Source: Laccaria trichodermophora (taxonomy: Eukaryota; Basidiomycota; Agaricomycetes; Agaricales; Hydnangiaceae). From it: DNA of 64,000 bases. The stretch lies in NCBI GenBank assembly GCA_018417955.1, contig JACTVC010000027.1:744001-808000 (forward strand). The letters run 5' to 3'. Below, in pieces: positions 33,117 to 44,265 of this stretch. The position numbers and the translations under genes are program-made. The number at the start of each line of letters is the position of its first letter. Within the stretch, counting starts at the first letter, position 1. The notes beneath the pieces were generated by a model. The model made no database searches and was not told the DNA's origin. It worked only from the letters and a program-made list of their open reading frames with translations.

Positions 33117-35912
33117 AACATTGATACCGCCTGTAATAATCGCTCGCCTTGTAATTCTGTAAAAGCGGTGATCCATGGCGTTTTCGGACGTGAAGAGATA
33201 AAGATCAAGATAAGATTATGTAAGCATATGCGCAATGTTTGGATCCCGTCTTCTGAATCGCGTCACTGACTCGTGCAAGACTTGTGTACCAATCCCAAAG
33301 GCGCGCATAACTGTCGAATGAACGCACAAGGTGAGGGGATCGTTGAAATATCTACCAGAAACTTCGTTGACCCCTGTAACGCTCAAATGCGTCTCGTGAT
33401 AAGCACGGGCGAATTCTTTGTAGTTTGTGAAAAAGCCTTTACAATCACATCTCCATCCGTGACGCGCGTATCCACCAACCTCCTTAGGCTCATCGTCCGC
33501 CTAAGCATAACCTATCTCCTCTCCCGCTCCTCTTATTCAAAATCTCATCGCCATCAGCAACTCTCCAATCCCTTCTTGAAGCTTCGTTTTGCTCCCCCAT
33601 TTACCCAGCGTGGCGCTTCAGACCACGCTGAATCCCCCCCTTCATGTTCCGCATAATCCTTCGCACCATACAACTGGGTGGTTCCTCCTCCCATAAAACA
33701 CGGTCCGAAGCGGAGAAGATCGGTGGATTGAATGCTGCAGGTTTCGTTGTCGAATATGAAGGAGGAGGAAGGTGGATGAGGAGGTTCTCGAAATTGAGAG
33801 GTTGGTCGGGATGATGTTGGAGGATGTCAACGGGGGCAGGCCATTGACGTTGTTGACATGTTGCATCGGCCGTTGGATTGGTATCTGAGGGTAGGTTCTT
33901 TAGGCTCTTGCGATACCAAACTAACATTTTTCGCTCAGATTGCGGCCGTTGTGGACACATATAGTCCTTCGTATTATTATCATCCCTACGGTTCCAGCGT
34001 TATTCTCCAACGTTGTTTCCAGTGTCTTGCTCCCTGACAATTCACTTTCCTCTCACGAAGGCGGCCCATATTGACATCACCCCCATTGATCAACGATTAA
34101 ACGAGATCTACTTCGTACCAGTTACCTACCAACTTTCTACAGCGCCAGGCATAATCCTTTTCTTGAACGAGTTATGTTGCGTTCGTCGTCACAAACCCCT
34201 TTCCTCATCGGTATACTTCAAACGCAATGGGCCCCTTGCAATTTCGACTTTACCCGCATCTTCAGACAAAGCTCTGTCATCCTTGTAGATTGCCCTCTCC
34301 TCCCTCTCACCCCACAAAGGCATATAAATTTGTGTTCAAAGATCCATCCCCCACTTGAGCTGGTCCAACTCCTCACGAGCTCACTTCACTTGCCGAGCAT
34401 CGTATTATCCATTCCGAGGACTATACTTCCAATCCTCTTTCTCGCGATACTCCTTCCCTCCTTCTCTTGGCCATTCCAGATGCACGCCCAAGTCAGACGA
34501 TAGATCCCTTCTCAACTCCAAAGCCGCCTTAATTGAGCTGCCCCGCAACTTGGCATTGCCTCACGAGACGCGGACGTTACCCAAACCTTGTGTCGCGAGG
34601 TTTATGGGAAGAGGGAAAAGACGTCGGGATTTGTTCGGGCAGGTGTTCTCAATGCCCAAGAGAAGAAGGGCGTTGTCAAAACCTCAGGTGAATGGTCACC
34701 GTCAAGCCCTCCCAGAGGAGAGACCTCCTGAACGGTGAAAGAAATGTGCGACGGGAGAGAGATGAGGTGACCCACCTTTGCGCGGGATCGTTTTTACAAC
34801 TGACTGGTCTTTAGGACGGGTGCTGGGGAGAGTTTGGCCAATGACGCTGGCCTGATTGATCTCTTGTGGGGTCACGAGGATTGACGCAATAAAGAAGCCA
34901 TAAACCGTTTGGCAGTCCTTTCGCCATCAATGTCTGGGGCAGAAGAAGGAAAGGGAGGAGGGCATGTTACATCCTGGATGGTGCCATATGCTTCTTGGTG
35001 TCGGATCTGCAGCCACATCAAATCGGTGAAAACAACCGGCAGTGGAAAGAGCCCTCCCTGGCTTTGTTGGCATATTCAGCACCAATGGGGAATAGTGATG
35101 TCTATGCCAGCAACTTCACAACATTGGTATTTCCATCCATCGTACCTGCGCTAACGGTATTCAGAGGGCATGATGCTGGTGGCCACACTGCACAGGCCTG
35201 CGCCACAACCCGGCGGCCACACCTTTGGGATGGGAACGAGACTAGCGCTGCACTCCGCTGGGACACTTGATGTTTATTAATCCTCCTTATCACCGTCGAG
35301 GAACAGGTTGCGTGACGTCGGTGTGTGATTTGCTGTACAATCTGGACATTAGCGCTACTAATGGTCAAGCCTCAATAATGATCGTGAACGATGGTCAGCA
35401 CTACTAACCTTAAGAAGTGCGGTGTGGAATATTCGATCGACTCTGATGGTCCACTTTACTGTGGCATTTCTGACTGCCGTCATGTCGTCACACGAAAAAG
35501 CTCCCTATCCGATCCTTCAGCGCTTTCGTACATTGATCATGATCGACCCCTTAGCAAATGCCCCACATTTGCGGTTCAAAAGTACGCTGGGTGGCACGGT
35601 GCCCCTCAAGGATTGTTTGCAGACAATGCCACGGTGCCCGATCGCCGAGCGCTAAATCCACGCGAGGGAATAAGGTTTTTGGTTTGGCCAATTTGGCGCC
35701 AGCTCGGCGCGACGGACATGGGCTCAGCGCTTTGAAAGAAACTTCGAAAGAAACTTTGGAAGAAATTCTGGAAGAAATTTTCGGGTCGACTCACAGCCTC
35801 TCCAGATCCCTATGAGTATGATTTTGACAACGCTGTCAATCACCTCGCAAAGGCGGGACTATTATCACCCAAGGGTGTGAAGTGGCAAGTCACTGCCAAT
35901 CTTTTTCAAACC
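33117..35912. other. Zinc-finger unit C downstream and unit D upstream blocks
   Basis: 33270-33780 relates to 28870-29400. 34810-34900 relates to 40650-40760 (GGTGCTGGGGA...TTGGCCAATGA) and 35270-35600 relates to 39190-39420 (TCCTCCTTATCACCGTCGAGG), blocks shared by members D and E. Open frames here (plus 34339-34738, plus 34995-35270) show no domain. 35737-35786 is a short imperfect repeat of GAAACTTTGGAAGAAA type. Confidence 0.4.
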
Positions 35913-35918
35913 TATAAA
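35913..35918 (+). promoter_or_regulatory. TATA box of zinc-finger gene D
   Basis: TATAAA 43 bp before the ATG at 35956, in the family-conserved position. Confidence 0.55.
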
Positions 35919-35955
35919 GCAAGGAACTCCCGAGTTACATGACCCCAGTGTCCAC

Positions 35956-36640
35956 ATGGACTCAGAAATATTCTGCGAATCATGTTTCCTTTCCTCAGCA
36001 CTATGCTCATGCAGCTATTTTCTCTCTTCCCAACTGCCGGGTACGCAGTAGCTGTACTGGTCTTGTTAATGGACTGAACATCGCCTACCAGGCTTCTTGG
36101 AGGGCGATATCATGACCCCTGCTGATGGGGCGGAAAGGCAGCAATGGATATCGCATAATGGGTACATTCTTCACAATGTTGGGCCTGTGGTGCCACCTCC
36201 TCGATCAGTTTTACCAGGTTCGCAGTTTCTCTACAACACCTTGTCTGTACCACCCTTATCATATTCTTGCATACCTACATCACATTGATACCGCCCATGA
36301 AATTCTGGGTTCCCGAAGCTGGTACCGAACTGCCACCCCGTGCATTGGTAGCGTCTCCAGAACAGGTAGCCGCCGCAAACAGACGCAGGAAAAATGCGGT
36401 CCCTGGCCGATTTTTCTGTAATTTGTGTCTCCAGAATTTTACGGCCAAACACAATTTAAAAAGTCACTCTAAGTGTCCCTTTTTTTTGGTGATCAATTCT
36501 GACCCTTTTGGGTAGATCATATCAATTCGCATTTCCAGAAAAAAAATCACCGCTGCACGGTTGGCTGTGGGAGTAGCTTTGGGACGAGATCTTCTCTGAA
36601 TCGCCATCGTAAGAAGTGTAAATCAGTGTCGGGTACGTAG
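35956..36640 (+). CDS. Zinc-finger protein, family member D (altered third splice acceptor)
   Basis: Exons 35956-36040, 36092-36217, about 36319-36462, 36516-36640. N-terminal C-x2-C-x6-C-x-C (CESCFLSSALCSC), FLEGDIMTPADGAERQQW in exon 2, then PEQVAAANRRRKN, finger 1 (FFCNLCLQNFTAKHNLKNHI) and finger 2 (RCTVGCGSSFGTRSSLNRH, ligand Cys in RKKC), tail KSVSGT. The acceptor used by member E (TTTTTGTAAG) reads TTCTTGCATAC here, so the AG is lost; the next in-frame acceptor is CCCGAAG at 36318, which keeps the frame but drops about 15 residues. Closest to member E. Confidence 0.7.
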
Positions 36641-37690
36641 AGCTTGCTTAATCCTTTCCCAACAAAGCCTCCTTCAACAACTGTGGATGATTTTTGTCCT
36701 CAAACCCTGTGTTCTGTTAAAACGTGTTTTCGATTTGCCCTACCCCTTTGTATTCAATATTATAACAGTGGAATGTACTTCGCAGCTCCCTCTCCTACTG
36801 GTTCCCTATTTTCAAATCTACCCTCTTGACGTGTTAATTATAAGCGAAATGACCCCAACAATGACCGTAGACGCCTGCATTCGAAAGGGCTGGTGGAATC
36901 ACCTGGACAATACATCATGACACCACATAAGCACAAGTATGTGGGAAGCTTGGGCGTTCAAACGTTCAAGTTCAGAAGTCCGACTTGTTCGGCACATGTA
37001 TACAGTATCTAGATTCGATGTCCACTAACTGTCAATCGAAGTGAGATATGCGCGGCGCGGTGTTTGTATCTGCTATTTCACATAACAACGGTGAGCGGTT
37101 AACCGCTCATGGTCATGACTCACAGTTTTCGATGTGTGCATCTTGGTGTGCATCGCGTTTTCTCCATGAAACCACATCGTCGGAAAGGTTAAATTAAGCT
37201 GGAGTTTTCCAGGCGATAACTGGGAAATGAGGACGAGGGATACCTTTCTTTGAGACGACCACAACGCCCACCAAGGACCCAGTCCTGATATCAACCTAAC
37301 GCAGGTTGTTTCCGTTTTATCAGCGACACTGACATTGGGGGCTCTGGCTGATATATCTCCGCTGATGCTTTAGTTGGGTAAACTGATGGTGAGGCAGCGG
37401 CATTGACGCAGGGACGATAGATCAGAGGGTAGAAAATTGGAACCTTGGGCTTAAGACTGAGACTGTAAGAGGCAGAATAAAAATGAGCTGCAATTTTTGT
37501 AGTAAGCGTAGCAATTGACAAGCTTGTTTTGGAGAAAGGACCCCCAAATATGGACCCAAGGAACCGTAAAAGGGTGCGGCGCCGGTAAAATTCAGAAAGA
37601 CCATTTGGAGACAAGGGGTGTTGTCCAATTTGCCTCAGGAAACCTGCTCAGCTGATACTTCTCAGTTCGCAAAGACAATCCGCTGCAATA
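36641..37690. other. Intergenic stretch, no supported gene
   Basis: Minus-strand open frames of 107 and 73 codons (37614-37291, 37294-37073) lack any recognisable domain. Nothing else seen. Confidence 0.3.
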
Positions 37691-37714
37691 GTATTGGCAA
37701 ACTTACTTCAAGAT

Positions 37715-38479
37715 AATGAACCTTTTAAATGCTTCATAGCAGCGAAGGATGATGTGGGGATTGTCCAAAGGCTTCATACCTTCACTCAAGAGACGATGTG
37801 GGCGAGGAACGGCAGGGACATTGGAAGCGAACGACAGTGGGCACCTGGGGAAAAGCCCCATACGTGATGGCATCGGCTAATCCTTTCGTAACGCGGATCT
37901 TGTAAAATATCGGGGCAGTTCCAATCATAACGATTCCTGGAATTAGGTCCAGCGAGGATACTTATGCTTTATGTTGTTGCTCTGAAACGCCGCGATCGCC
38001 TCGGCAATGAGTTGCGCCTCTGCATCACCTCTGTCCTCCATTTGCCGCTTATCCTCTTGAACAAGAAGAATAAACTCGGAACGGTTTTTCAACAAGCACA
38101 CATCTGTTTTTGCAAGCATGAGGACTCCGCAAATAACTAGTTCGATGTCTTTCCGGGTGCGCAGCAAAGCGTGTCGACTAGTATAGCCAAGAATGTCAAA
38201 GAGCCGAACAACAAAATCGTCGACAGCTGATTCCTCCAATGGTGTCGCATTCATCGCAAGATCCATCGCAGATATGGTGCGAAAAGCATCAAGGTTGGTT
38301 GTGTCTCCGGCTTCCAGCTTATATAGCATATCAGCGGGAACGTGAGGTTCGGGAAGATGATCCACTTGGAAGAAAGTGGCAGCATCCTGGGGTTCCGCGC
38401 TGATGTTGTATGCGGCGAGTTCGTTTCGGCCCCAGTCGTTACCTGATTTAGCGGAGCGAGTAAGGATTTGAGAATTCAT
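37715..38479 (-). pseudogene. PD-(D/E)XK-like protein gene, apparently frame-shifted
   Basis: Begins MNSQILTRSAKSGNDWGRNE at 38479. The core reads RKDIELVICGVLMLAKTD, then ILLVQEDKRQ, fitting the D...E-x-K spacing of PD-(D/E)XK nuclease-like folds seen in a family of agaricomycete proteins of unknown role, and continues LIAEAIAAFQSNN. After that the frame shifts twice within about 160 bases: LDLIPGIVMIGTAPIFYKI is in a second frame and LSEGMKPLDNPHIILRCYEA in a third, ending with TAA near 37715. No intron of normal length can explain the shifts. Either decay or base errors. Confidence 0.55.
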
Positions 38480-39631
38480 AGCCGCTTGTCTCCGCTTGTG
38501 TGGTTCGTTTTAGCTTCAAACGTCGATCGGTGCAAAGAAACGACAAAGACGAGGGAAGGACTTGTGGGGACTCGGACTCGGACACAAGGGAAAAAGGGCC
38601 GATCACATTCCCACGCAAAGAGTGCCAAAGACAACGATGTCCCTTCAAGTGCCCACTGATGTTGAAATGAGAACAACTTCTGTCATGATCGATATCGCGC
38701 ACCCCAAGAGCTTATTCATGTTGTTGCTGCTTGGTTACAATTTACGGTTAACTTGTCGCGTACGTTCGGGACCCCTTGAAACACCTCTCCTGCCTGCGTT
38801 TCATCCGTCACAACTCTACCCCATTTATGCAAGTGAGTATCACAGCTCACTCTCCATTGTTTGTAAGTCTCACCGACCATGTCCCAAAAGGCTCGGGTCG
38901 TTCATAACCCTCATTTGAAGCGCATATGGCACTCATTCAAGCATTTCCCATTGAATATGACACATGTGGAATGCCACTTTGCAAGAACCTCACAATGCAC
39001 CGCTTACGACTCCCGTTAATATTCTTGGTTCTCTGACAATGAGCCTGATAGCGTTCGCCTCCCTGTCCCACGATAAGGTCTGCTATGCTCCTTTCATCAA
39101 AAATCCCCCCCAAGCTTTCATCAACAATTAACAGGTGCATCGTATCGATACAGTGTCATACGCGACGGTCTGGCAGCTGGCTGCAGGCTTCATGTTTATC
39201 ATTCCTCCTTATCACCGTCGAGGTGCAAATGACACGTTGCAGGACGAATAGTCAATGACAATCGTGAACAATGGTCAGTGTCATTTATTGTGGCCCCCAT
39301 GTCAACACGCAAAAAAGCTCCTCGCCTGGTCCTTGAGCGCACTCGGTAGACTACCTCAGCAAATGTCTCGCTGTTCGAGGCTCAAAACACAGGATCTTGT
39401 TGCCTTCAGGATTCAAGCAGGATCATTTACGGAGGCGGGGCGCAACTCCAGGCAATAACTCAAAGGCCCCCCGATCACCTAAAAGGACTCGAAGCTTTCG
39501 CATCACCTCGCCTATCCCACGTTTGATAAATATTAGAGTTGGAGACACCATGGCAAGGACGTTTCACAGGTCAGCGACCTCCCCTCACCATAAGAATTAC
39601 TTCTACCACAAGGATGTTCAGTGCTCAAAGG
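38480..39631. other. Upstream block of zinc-finger gene E
   Basis: 39190-39420 is related to 35270-35600 upstream of member D. The rest (38480-39190) holds no recognised gene. Confidence 0.35.
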
Positions 39632-39637
39632 TATAAA
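39632..39637 (+). promoter_or_regulatory. TATA box of zinc-finger gene E
   Basis: TATAAA 45 bp before the ATG at 39677, in the family-conserved position. Confidence 0.6.
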
Positions 39638-39676
39638 TAAAGTTTGAGGAAAGGAATTCGTAAACCCAGTCCCAAC

Positions 39677-40370
39677 ATGGAATTCGAAACATTTTGCAAT
39701 TTATGTTTCTTGCCTTCGGCTATATGCTCATGCTATTCTCTGCCTTTCCACCTGCCAGGTACGCAGTAGCTCTACTTGTCTTGTTGGTAAACTTACCATC
39801 GCCCTTCACAGCCTTCCCGGAGGGCGATATCTTCACGTTTCCTGATCCAGCGGGGAGGCAGGCATGGATGTCACCCACTGACTCCATCCTTCCCAATGTC
39901 GAACATGTGGAGCCACCTCCTCAACCAGTTTTACCAGGTATGCAGTTGTTATACTACGCCTTGTCATACTAGCCTTACCATATTTTTGTAAGCCTGGGAC
40001 GCATTAATGCCGCCCATGAACCTTGCGGTTCCCGAAGCTGGTGTGACCGAACCGCCACCACGTGTAGTTGTAGCGACTCTAGAACAAGTATCCGCCGCAA
40101 ACAGACGCAGGAGAAAAGCGGTTCCTGGGCGGTTTGTCTGTAAATTTTGTCCCCAGGATTTCACGGCCAAACACAATTTAAGGAGTCAGTCCTTAAGTAT
40201 CCTTTTCCTTTCATGGTCGATTCTGACCGTCCTTTTCATTAGATCACATTAATTCTCACTTCCAGAGAAAAACCCACCGTTGCACGGGTGGTTGTGGGAA
40301 TACCTTTGGGACGAGATCTGCTTTTATTCGCCATCGTAAGAAGTGTAAAGCAGTGCCACCAGGCATGTAG
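39677..40370 (+). CDS. Small C2H2/C2HC zinc-finger protein, family member E
   Basis: Four exons: 39677-39758, 39812-39937, 39993-40184, 40243-40370, about 175 residues, all GT-AG phase-1 introns. N-terminal C-x2-C-x6-C-x-C (CNLCFLPSAICSC), FPEGDIFTFPDPAGRQAW, Pro-rich middle, EQVSAANRRRRK linker, finger 1 (FVCKFCPQDFTAKHNLRNHI) and finger 2 (RCTGGCGNTFGTRSAFIRH, last ligand Cys in RKKC), tail KAVPPGM. An alternative third-exon start at 40038 also keeps the frame. The last intron splits finger 1 at the same place as in every family member. Looks intact. Confidence 0.8.
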
Positions 40371-40887
40371 AGCTTGCTTTATCCCCTCCGAACATTGCCT
40401 CCTTCATGATCAGCCTGGCTTTTTCTTCTTCAGTCCTACTTATATTATTTTAGTAGTGTTTAAAATTTGCAGTATTCCTTGATATTTAATATCGTACCTT
40501 AGAATTAACTTCACTCTCTTGCGCTGTTTTTTTATTTTCTTGTTTTCTGCGCTGTTGATCCAAATGAATGTCCATCTTGGGGATCGAGTTGAATTCATGC
40601 CAACCTTAAGTGACAGCGACAACTTTGTTTAGGTAGAGATCGTTATTCCAATTGGGCAGTGGCTGGTGCTGGGGACAGATTGGCCAATGAGGCTGGTATG
40701 ATCGATCTCCTGGTAATATGTGAGGTTCTGAGGATTAGCGCAGTAAGGTTTCAGTTGTCGGTTAACCTGACAACAACGTATGAGATTCGGTGCAAGTCCA
40801 GAGAGCAATGTTGAACGTGGCAAGAAAATCATCAATTTTTCGCCTTATCTAATCTAATCAACCCTCCTTTCAACTACAAAAATTACA
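40371..40887. other. Intergenic stretch between zinc-finger gene E and RRP46
   Basis: 40650-40760 is related to 34810-34900. No gene supported; the last 60 bases before 40888 are the short promoter side of RRP46. Confidence 0.35.
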
Positions 40888-41640
40888 ATGCGTTCCCTCC
40901 ACCTAAGCTACGAACACCTTGCACGTACAGACGGCTCCGCCCGCTTCGGCTTCGGCCCAAACACACACGCACTCGCCTCCCTCTCCGGGCCTATCGAAGT
41001 CCGTTTAGCCGCCGAACTCCCGTCGCAGGCTACGTTTGAGGTGCATGTCCGCCCGCTCTCCAACGTCCCCGCCACAGAAGCCAAGGCGCTAGCGAGTATC
41101 GTAAAGAGCGCCATTTCGCCTTCCTTAATCTTGTCGCGGAACCCGAGGACGCTGGTTCAGCTCGTTGTGCAGGCCTTGTCACCTCCGAGGGTGAGAGGGG
41201 ATGGGAGTGGGATGGTGGCTGCAATGATCAACGCCGCGACACTAGCGTTTTTGAATGCGGGATCCGTACCAATGAAGGGAATAGTATGTGCCGTGCCTGT
41301 TGGAAGAAGGGTGGGTGGGGAGCTGGTCGTGGACCCGTCGGAGGAGGAAGTGGAGGTGGAGGCCACAGGATGTTTCGCGTTCCTTGTTACGCGGAACTTG
41401 GACCACCAGGAGACGACCGTGTCATGCGTGCACACGTCTTGGAAGGAAACGAGGGTAGGGTCGAGTGGGTTGGATGATTTGGTACGCGCTACGGAGCTGG
41501 CGAAGGGTGCAGCATTGGTCATTGCAGACGAGATGAGGCAGAGTGTTTGCAAGATGGGAGTGGTTCCGGCGTTTGTGTTCGAGGGTAAGGAAGATGGGAG
41601 TTTAAAGGACAAACCTATGGACGTAAAAATGGAGTCTTAG
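40888..41640 (+). CDS. RRP46: Exosome complex component Rrp46 (RNase PH-like)
   Basis: Single exon, 250 residues, start MRSLHLSYEHLARTDGSARF. An RNase PH fold subunit of the RNA exosome ring, which guides 3'-5' RNA decay and rRNA processing in nucleus and cytoplasm; in eukaryotes these ring subunits are catalytically dead. Visible family features: DGSARFGFG at the N-terminus, GPIEVRLAAELPSQATFEV, the helix around LVQLVVQAL, AAMINAATLAFLNAGSVPMKG and CAVPVGRR. Length fits Rrp46 (about 220-250). Long antisense frames across it are shadows. Intron-less, unlike most neighbours. Confidence 0.9.
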   Translation: MRSLHLSYEHLARTDGSARFGFGPNTHALASLSGPIEVRLAAELPSQATFEVHVRPLSNVPATEAKALASIVKSAISPSLILSRNPRTLVQLVVQALSPPRVRGDGSGMVAAMINAATLAFLNAGSVPMKGIVCAVPVGRRVGGELVVDPSEEEVEVEATGCFAFLVTRNLDHQETTVSCVHTSWKETRVGSSGLDDLVRATELAKGAALVIADEMRQSVCKMGVVPAFVFEGKEDGSLKDKPMDVKMES

Positions 41641-41952
41641 GTGCGAATGCCTCCAGTTTTCCGCAATGTAACTCATTGGCAGTCAGATACCCACCTCTCT
41701 TACAATAAGAGACCCAATCTGTATTCTACGCTGCACAGCAATTTATCCTGTCCCATCCTGACGAGATGGATGGTTCCTCTTGGATAACTTCAATCACCCA
41801 GGCAACAAGCCCACGCTCCGTGCCCTTCGGGGGTGACGCATCATCCCCGAAAGGGTAAACGGCGAAAAATATTGCAATTCAGCTCATTGAGCAGGGTATA
41901 AACTTCGATATCTGCATCTTTTGTTTTCGTTGGGACTCCAGCATCTCATCTC

Positions 41953-42436
41953 ATGTTGACTTTTCCACTTCCACAGTCTCTCCTTTGGATTTCACAGCCG
42001 CTTCTTCAACTCATCACTCGCAACTCGAGGCGTACTTTTAATGATGGGTGAGTGAGTTAGGTTCGGGGTGATTGAATATATACTTACACTGCTCTGCTGA
42101 AGAAGACTACTTGGAGAATGCAAGTCACTCTGTCCCATTACACCATGCTCAGCGTACGGTCGACAGTATGCCCGCTTCTCGTGTGGTACCAAGACAGGTT
42201 ATGTTACCAGTTTACTGGACGTCAAGCATAAGTTTGCAGTGCAGGAGGCACAAGACGAGGAATTTTGTATTCTTCCCGTTACGGCGACTTCAATTTCGTT
42301 GTCTCAGGCCGTTGAAGTGCATCTCGGTTGCGAAAGTCCCCCACGAGGGTACGTCGCTTTTCAAGCTGTCTCGCTTCATCGTTTTCATTGACGATGCAGG
42401 ATGAAATACCCGGAAATCACGAAAAGGTCAACATAA
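41953..42436 (+). CDS. Possible small protein, 125 residues, unrecognised
   Basis: Three exons that keep one frame: 41953-42047 (MLTFPLPQSLLWISQPLLQL), 42103-42348 (containing GECKSLCPITPCSAYGRQYA and HKFAVQEAQDEEFCILPVTA) and 42400-42436, stop at 42434. Introns are 55 and 51 bp with GTGAGT and GTACGT donors; the first acceptor (CTGAAG) is weak. The N-terminus is hydrophobic with arginines after it. Cysteine-containing middle. No family recognised; a chance open chain cannot be excluded. Confidence 0.35.
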
Positions 42437-43121
42437 ATTCAAAACCTTCAACGACTTTGCGTAAACTACAGCGAGGGAAATTTGAACACTCGCTTTTGGT
42501 AGCATCCCTCTTCTCCTTCTGATGTCCTGCGTGTCTTTTGCGGAGTAGAGAGGCTGTTGTAGACGTCAGCATACAAGGTACGTACATACCTCGCAAGTGC
42601 ACTCTCGTCATCGGTGCCAACGACACAGTGAATCCCATTTCTCTCCAGCCAGGTTCCACCATTGCGGTATGTAGTCACACACACAGTCGTTCATTGCTTT
42701 TCATTCGATTTGATTTAGGGAATGTCTGTCTTGCAAGCTTGGAAGAGCAAACAAGTGGGACCCCGAGCCGCGTAGATCCCCAAAAACAGGAGCCAGGGCA
42801 TGCTGAATGGCGTGGAGGAAGAATAGCCTGTACGATACATGTCATTCAAGGTAAGTTGAAACTTGAACCCTCCAACGTCAATCTTGTCGGCGTTCTTACT
42901 ACGTAGCCTTTGCTTTGAGAGCCCCGTAACCTCTTCATGACCAACGTACGCGAGGGCAGCGCATGGAATAGGGTGGCATTCACTGGTGTGGGCTCCTTTG
43001 TATTTGGAATGCTTTTCATGCTTGCATAGCTTCGCAACTCTTCCCACCCCTATTTTATTCAATCGAAACGCATGAAAACCAATGTCTCAAGACTCCTTTA
43101 CAGCATTAACCCACTACCGCC
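42437..43121. other. Intergenic stretch, no supported gene
   Basis: Open frames on both strands (plus 42538-42906, minus 43062-42715) without recognisable domains. Possible short exons near 42600-42665 were seen but could not be chained. Confidence 0.3.
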
Positions 43122-43718
43122 ATGACGCCTGCTACTAGCACATTCTTGAGGATGCCTCTCACACTATTCGTATTATTGTTCCCGCACCCAGCATGGGCGG
43201 ATTCAGAGTCTGGTGGAAGTACATCGCTTCCGCTGTGGGGCTACATCATCATAGTGATCTGTGAGTGCTTCCTTCCTATTTTTGGCCCAATTTTTCACCA
43301 AATTTCGCTGTGGTTTGACGAGTAGGCATGTTGGGGATTTGTATCTGCTCAAATATTTTCTCAGACAGAATTTATGGGTTTTTTGAAAAAGTTTATCGTT
43401 TTTTTGAAAGGCTATTGAAGAAAGATGCCAACAAAAACCAAGGAACCATCCCCGTTCATCTTCCCCCTCATCTACAAGTTTTACCTCCCCCTCCCGTCTA
43501 TTCTTACGCTGAAAGCATTGCGGACTATCAATCTAGCCTTAGCAGCATCAGTTATGCCAGTAGATCCGACCTTGAGGCATCCACCAGTGGCAGCACTCCG
43601 TCTCTGGAGAGGACAGTCAGCAGCGCTAGTAGTGACGGAGTTTTTATAGCGATGTGCGTATATGTTTCTTGTTTGATTAGTCCATTGAATGAATATTTCT
43701 TACAGCAATCCGTTTTAA
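43122..43718 (+). CDS. Small single-pass membrane or secreted protein, 159 residues
   Basis: Exons 43122-43260, 43326-43653, 43706-43718; both introns are GT-AG and the frame is continuous. N-terminus MTPATSTFLRMPLTLFVLLF followed by PHPAWADSE looks like a cleavable signal peptide. A second hydrophobic stretch (LPLWGYIIIVICMLGICIC) spans the first intron. Then a basic aromatic stretch (FFEKVYRFFERLLKKDANK), a proline run (LPPPPVYSYAES) and a Ser-rich tail ending GVFIAINPF. Type I membrane topology with a cytosolic tail is likely; function unknown. Confidence 0.6.
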
Positions 43719-43959
43719 TGCAATAAGACAACTTTTTGGTGAAGCGTTGAAATGGGCAATGGAAAAGCAAGTCTGAGCCTCTGACTTCCGCATAAACTTA
43801 ACTGCGCAAGCTGTCGGATTTCTATTTGCCCAAGGCGAGGATAGTTCACTCATCGCACTCATGATAATATTTTGAATCGGATGTAATCCGTGTTAACGCT
43901 GTCATACATAAGGTTAGCGGTATTCAGGAGAGAGAGAAAATAGAAACGGTATCACGTTG

Positions 43960-44263
43960 AATCAAAAGGATCATCTCGACCACTGAAAAGTTATGGCCTC
44001 AATTGGTCGTGGCTGACTGTGGATGTCGAGGATGACGCAGAAGGGTAAGATGAAATACCGGCGAAGATAAGACTCGTGAGAAAGGTTCACGACAAAGGTA
44101 GAGATGTGATAGGGGGATGGCCCGACGACTAGTTTGGACTTGAATTGGACACAAAGGGTAGAAACGTACGGGATAGATAAGAACAACGTTGATTGGCTAG
44201 TGCAATGATTTCAATGGGTTTGGAAATGGACAAGAGCGCCTTCATCCCGAGGGAAGTGGATTG
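43960..44263 (-). pseudogene. Fragment of a DUF6533-type gene, cut by the Tc1-like element
   Basis: Minus-strand sequence resembles the last exons of the DUF6533 gene at 60.2-61.8 kb: CATTGAAAT..., then AATCAACGTTGTTCTTATCTAT (AINVVLIYP-like), and the GTCATCCTCGACAT-like segment near 44020-44035. Upstream exons are missing because the Tc1-like element starts at 44266; nothing similar continues past 45229. Confidence 0.45.
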
Positions 44264-44265
44264 TA

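Noticed and set aside
34995..35270. 91-codon plus-strand frame (QWKEPSLALLAYSAPMGNSD...)
   Set aside because: Reads like protein for a short stretch but has no recognised family, no intron support, and lies in a duplicated block.
41157..41612. 151-codon antisense open frame across RRP46
   Set aside because: Shadow of a conserved gene on the other strand; no domain.
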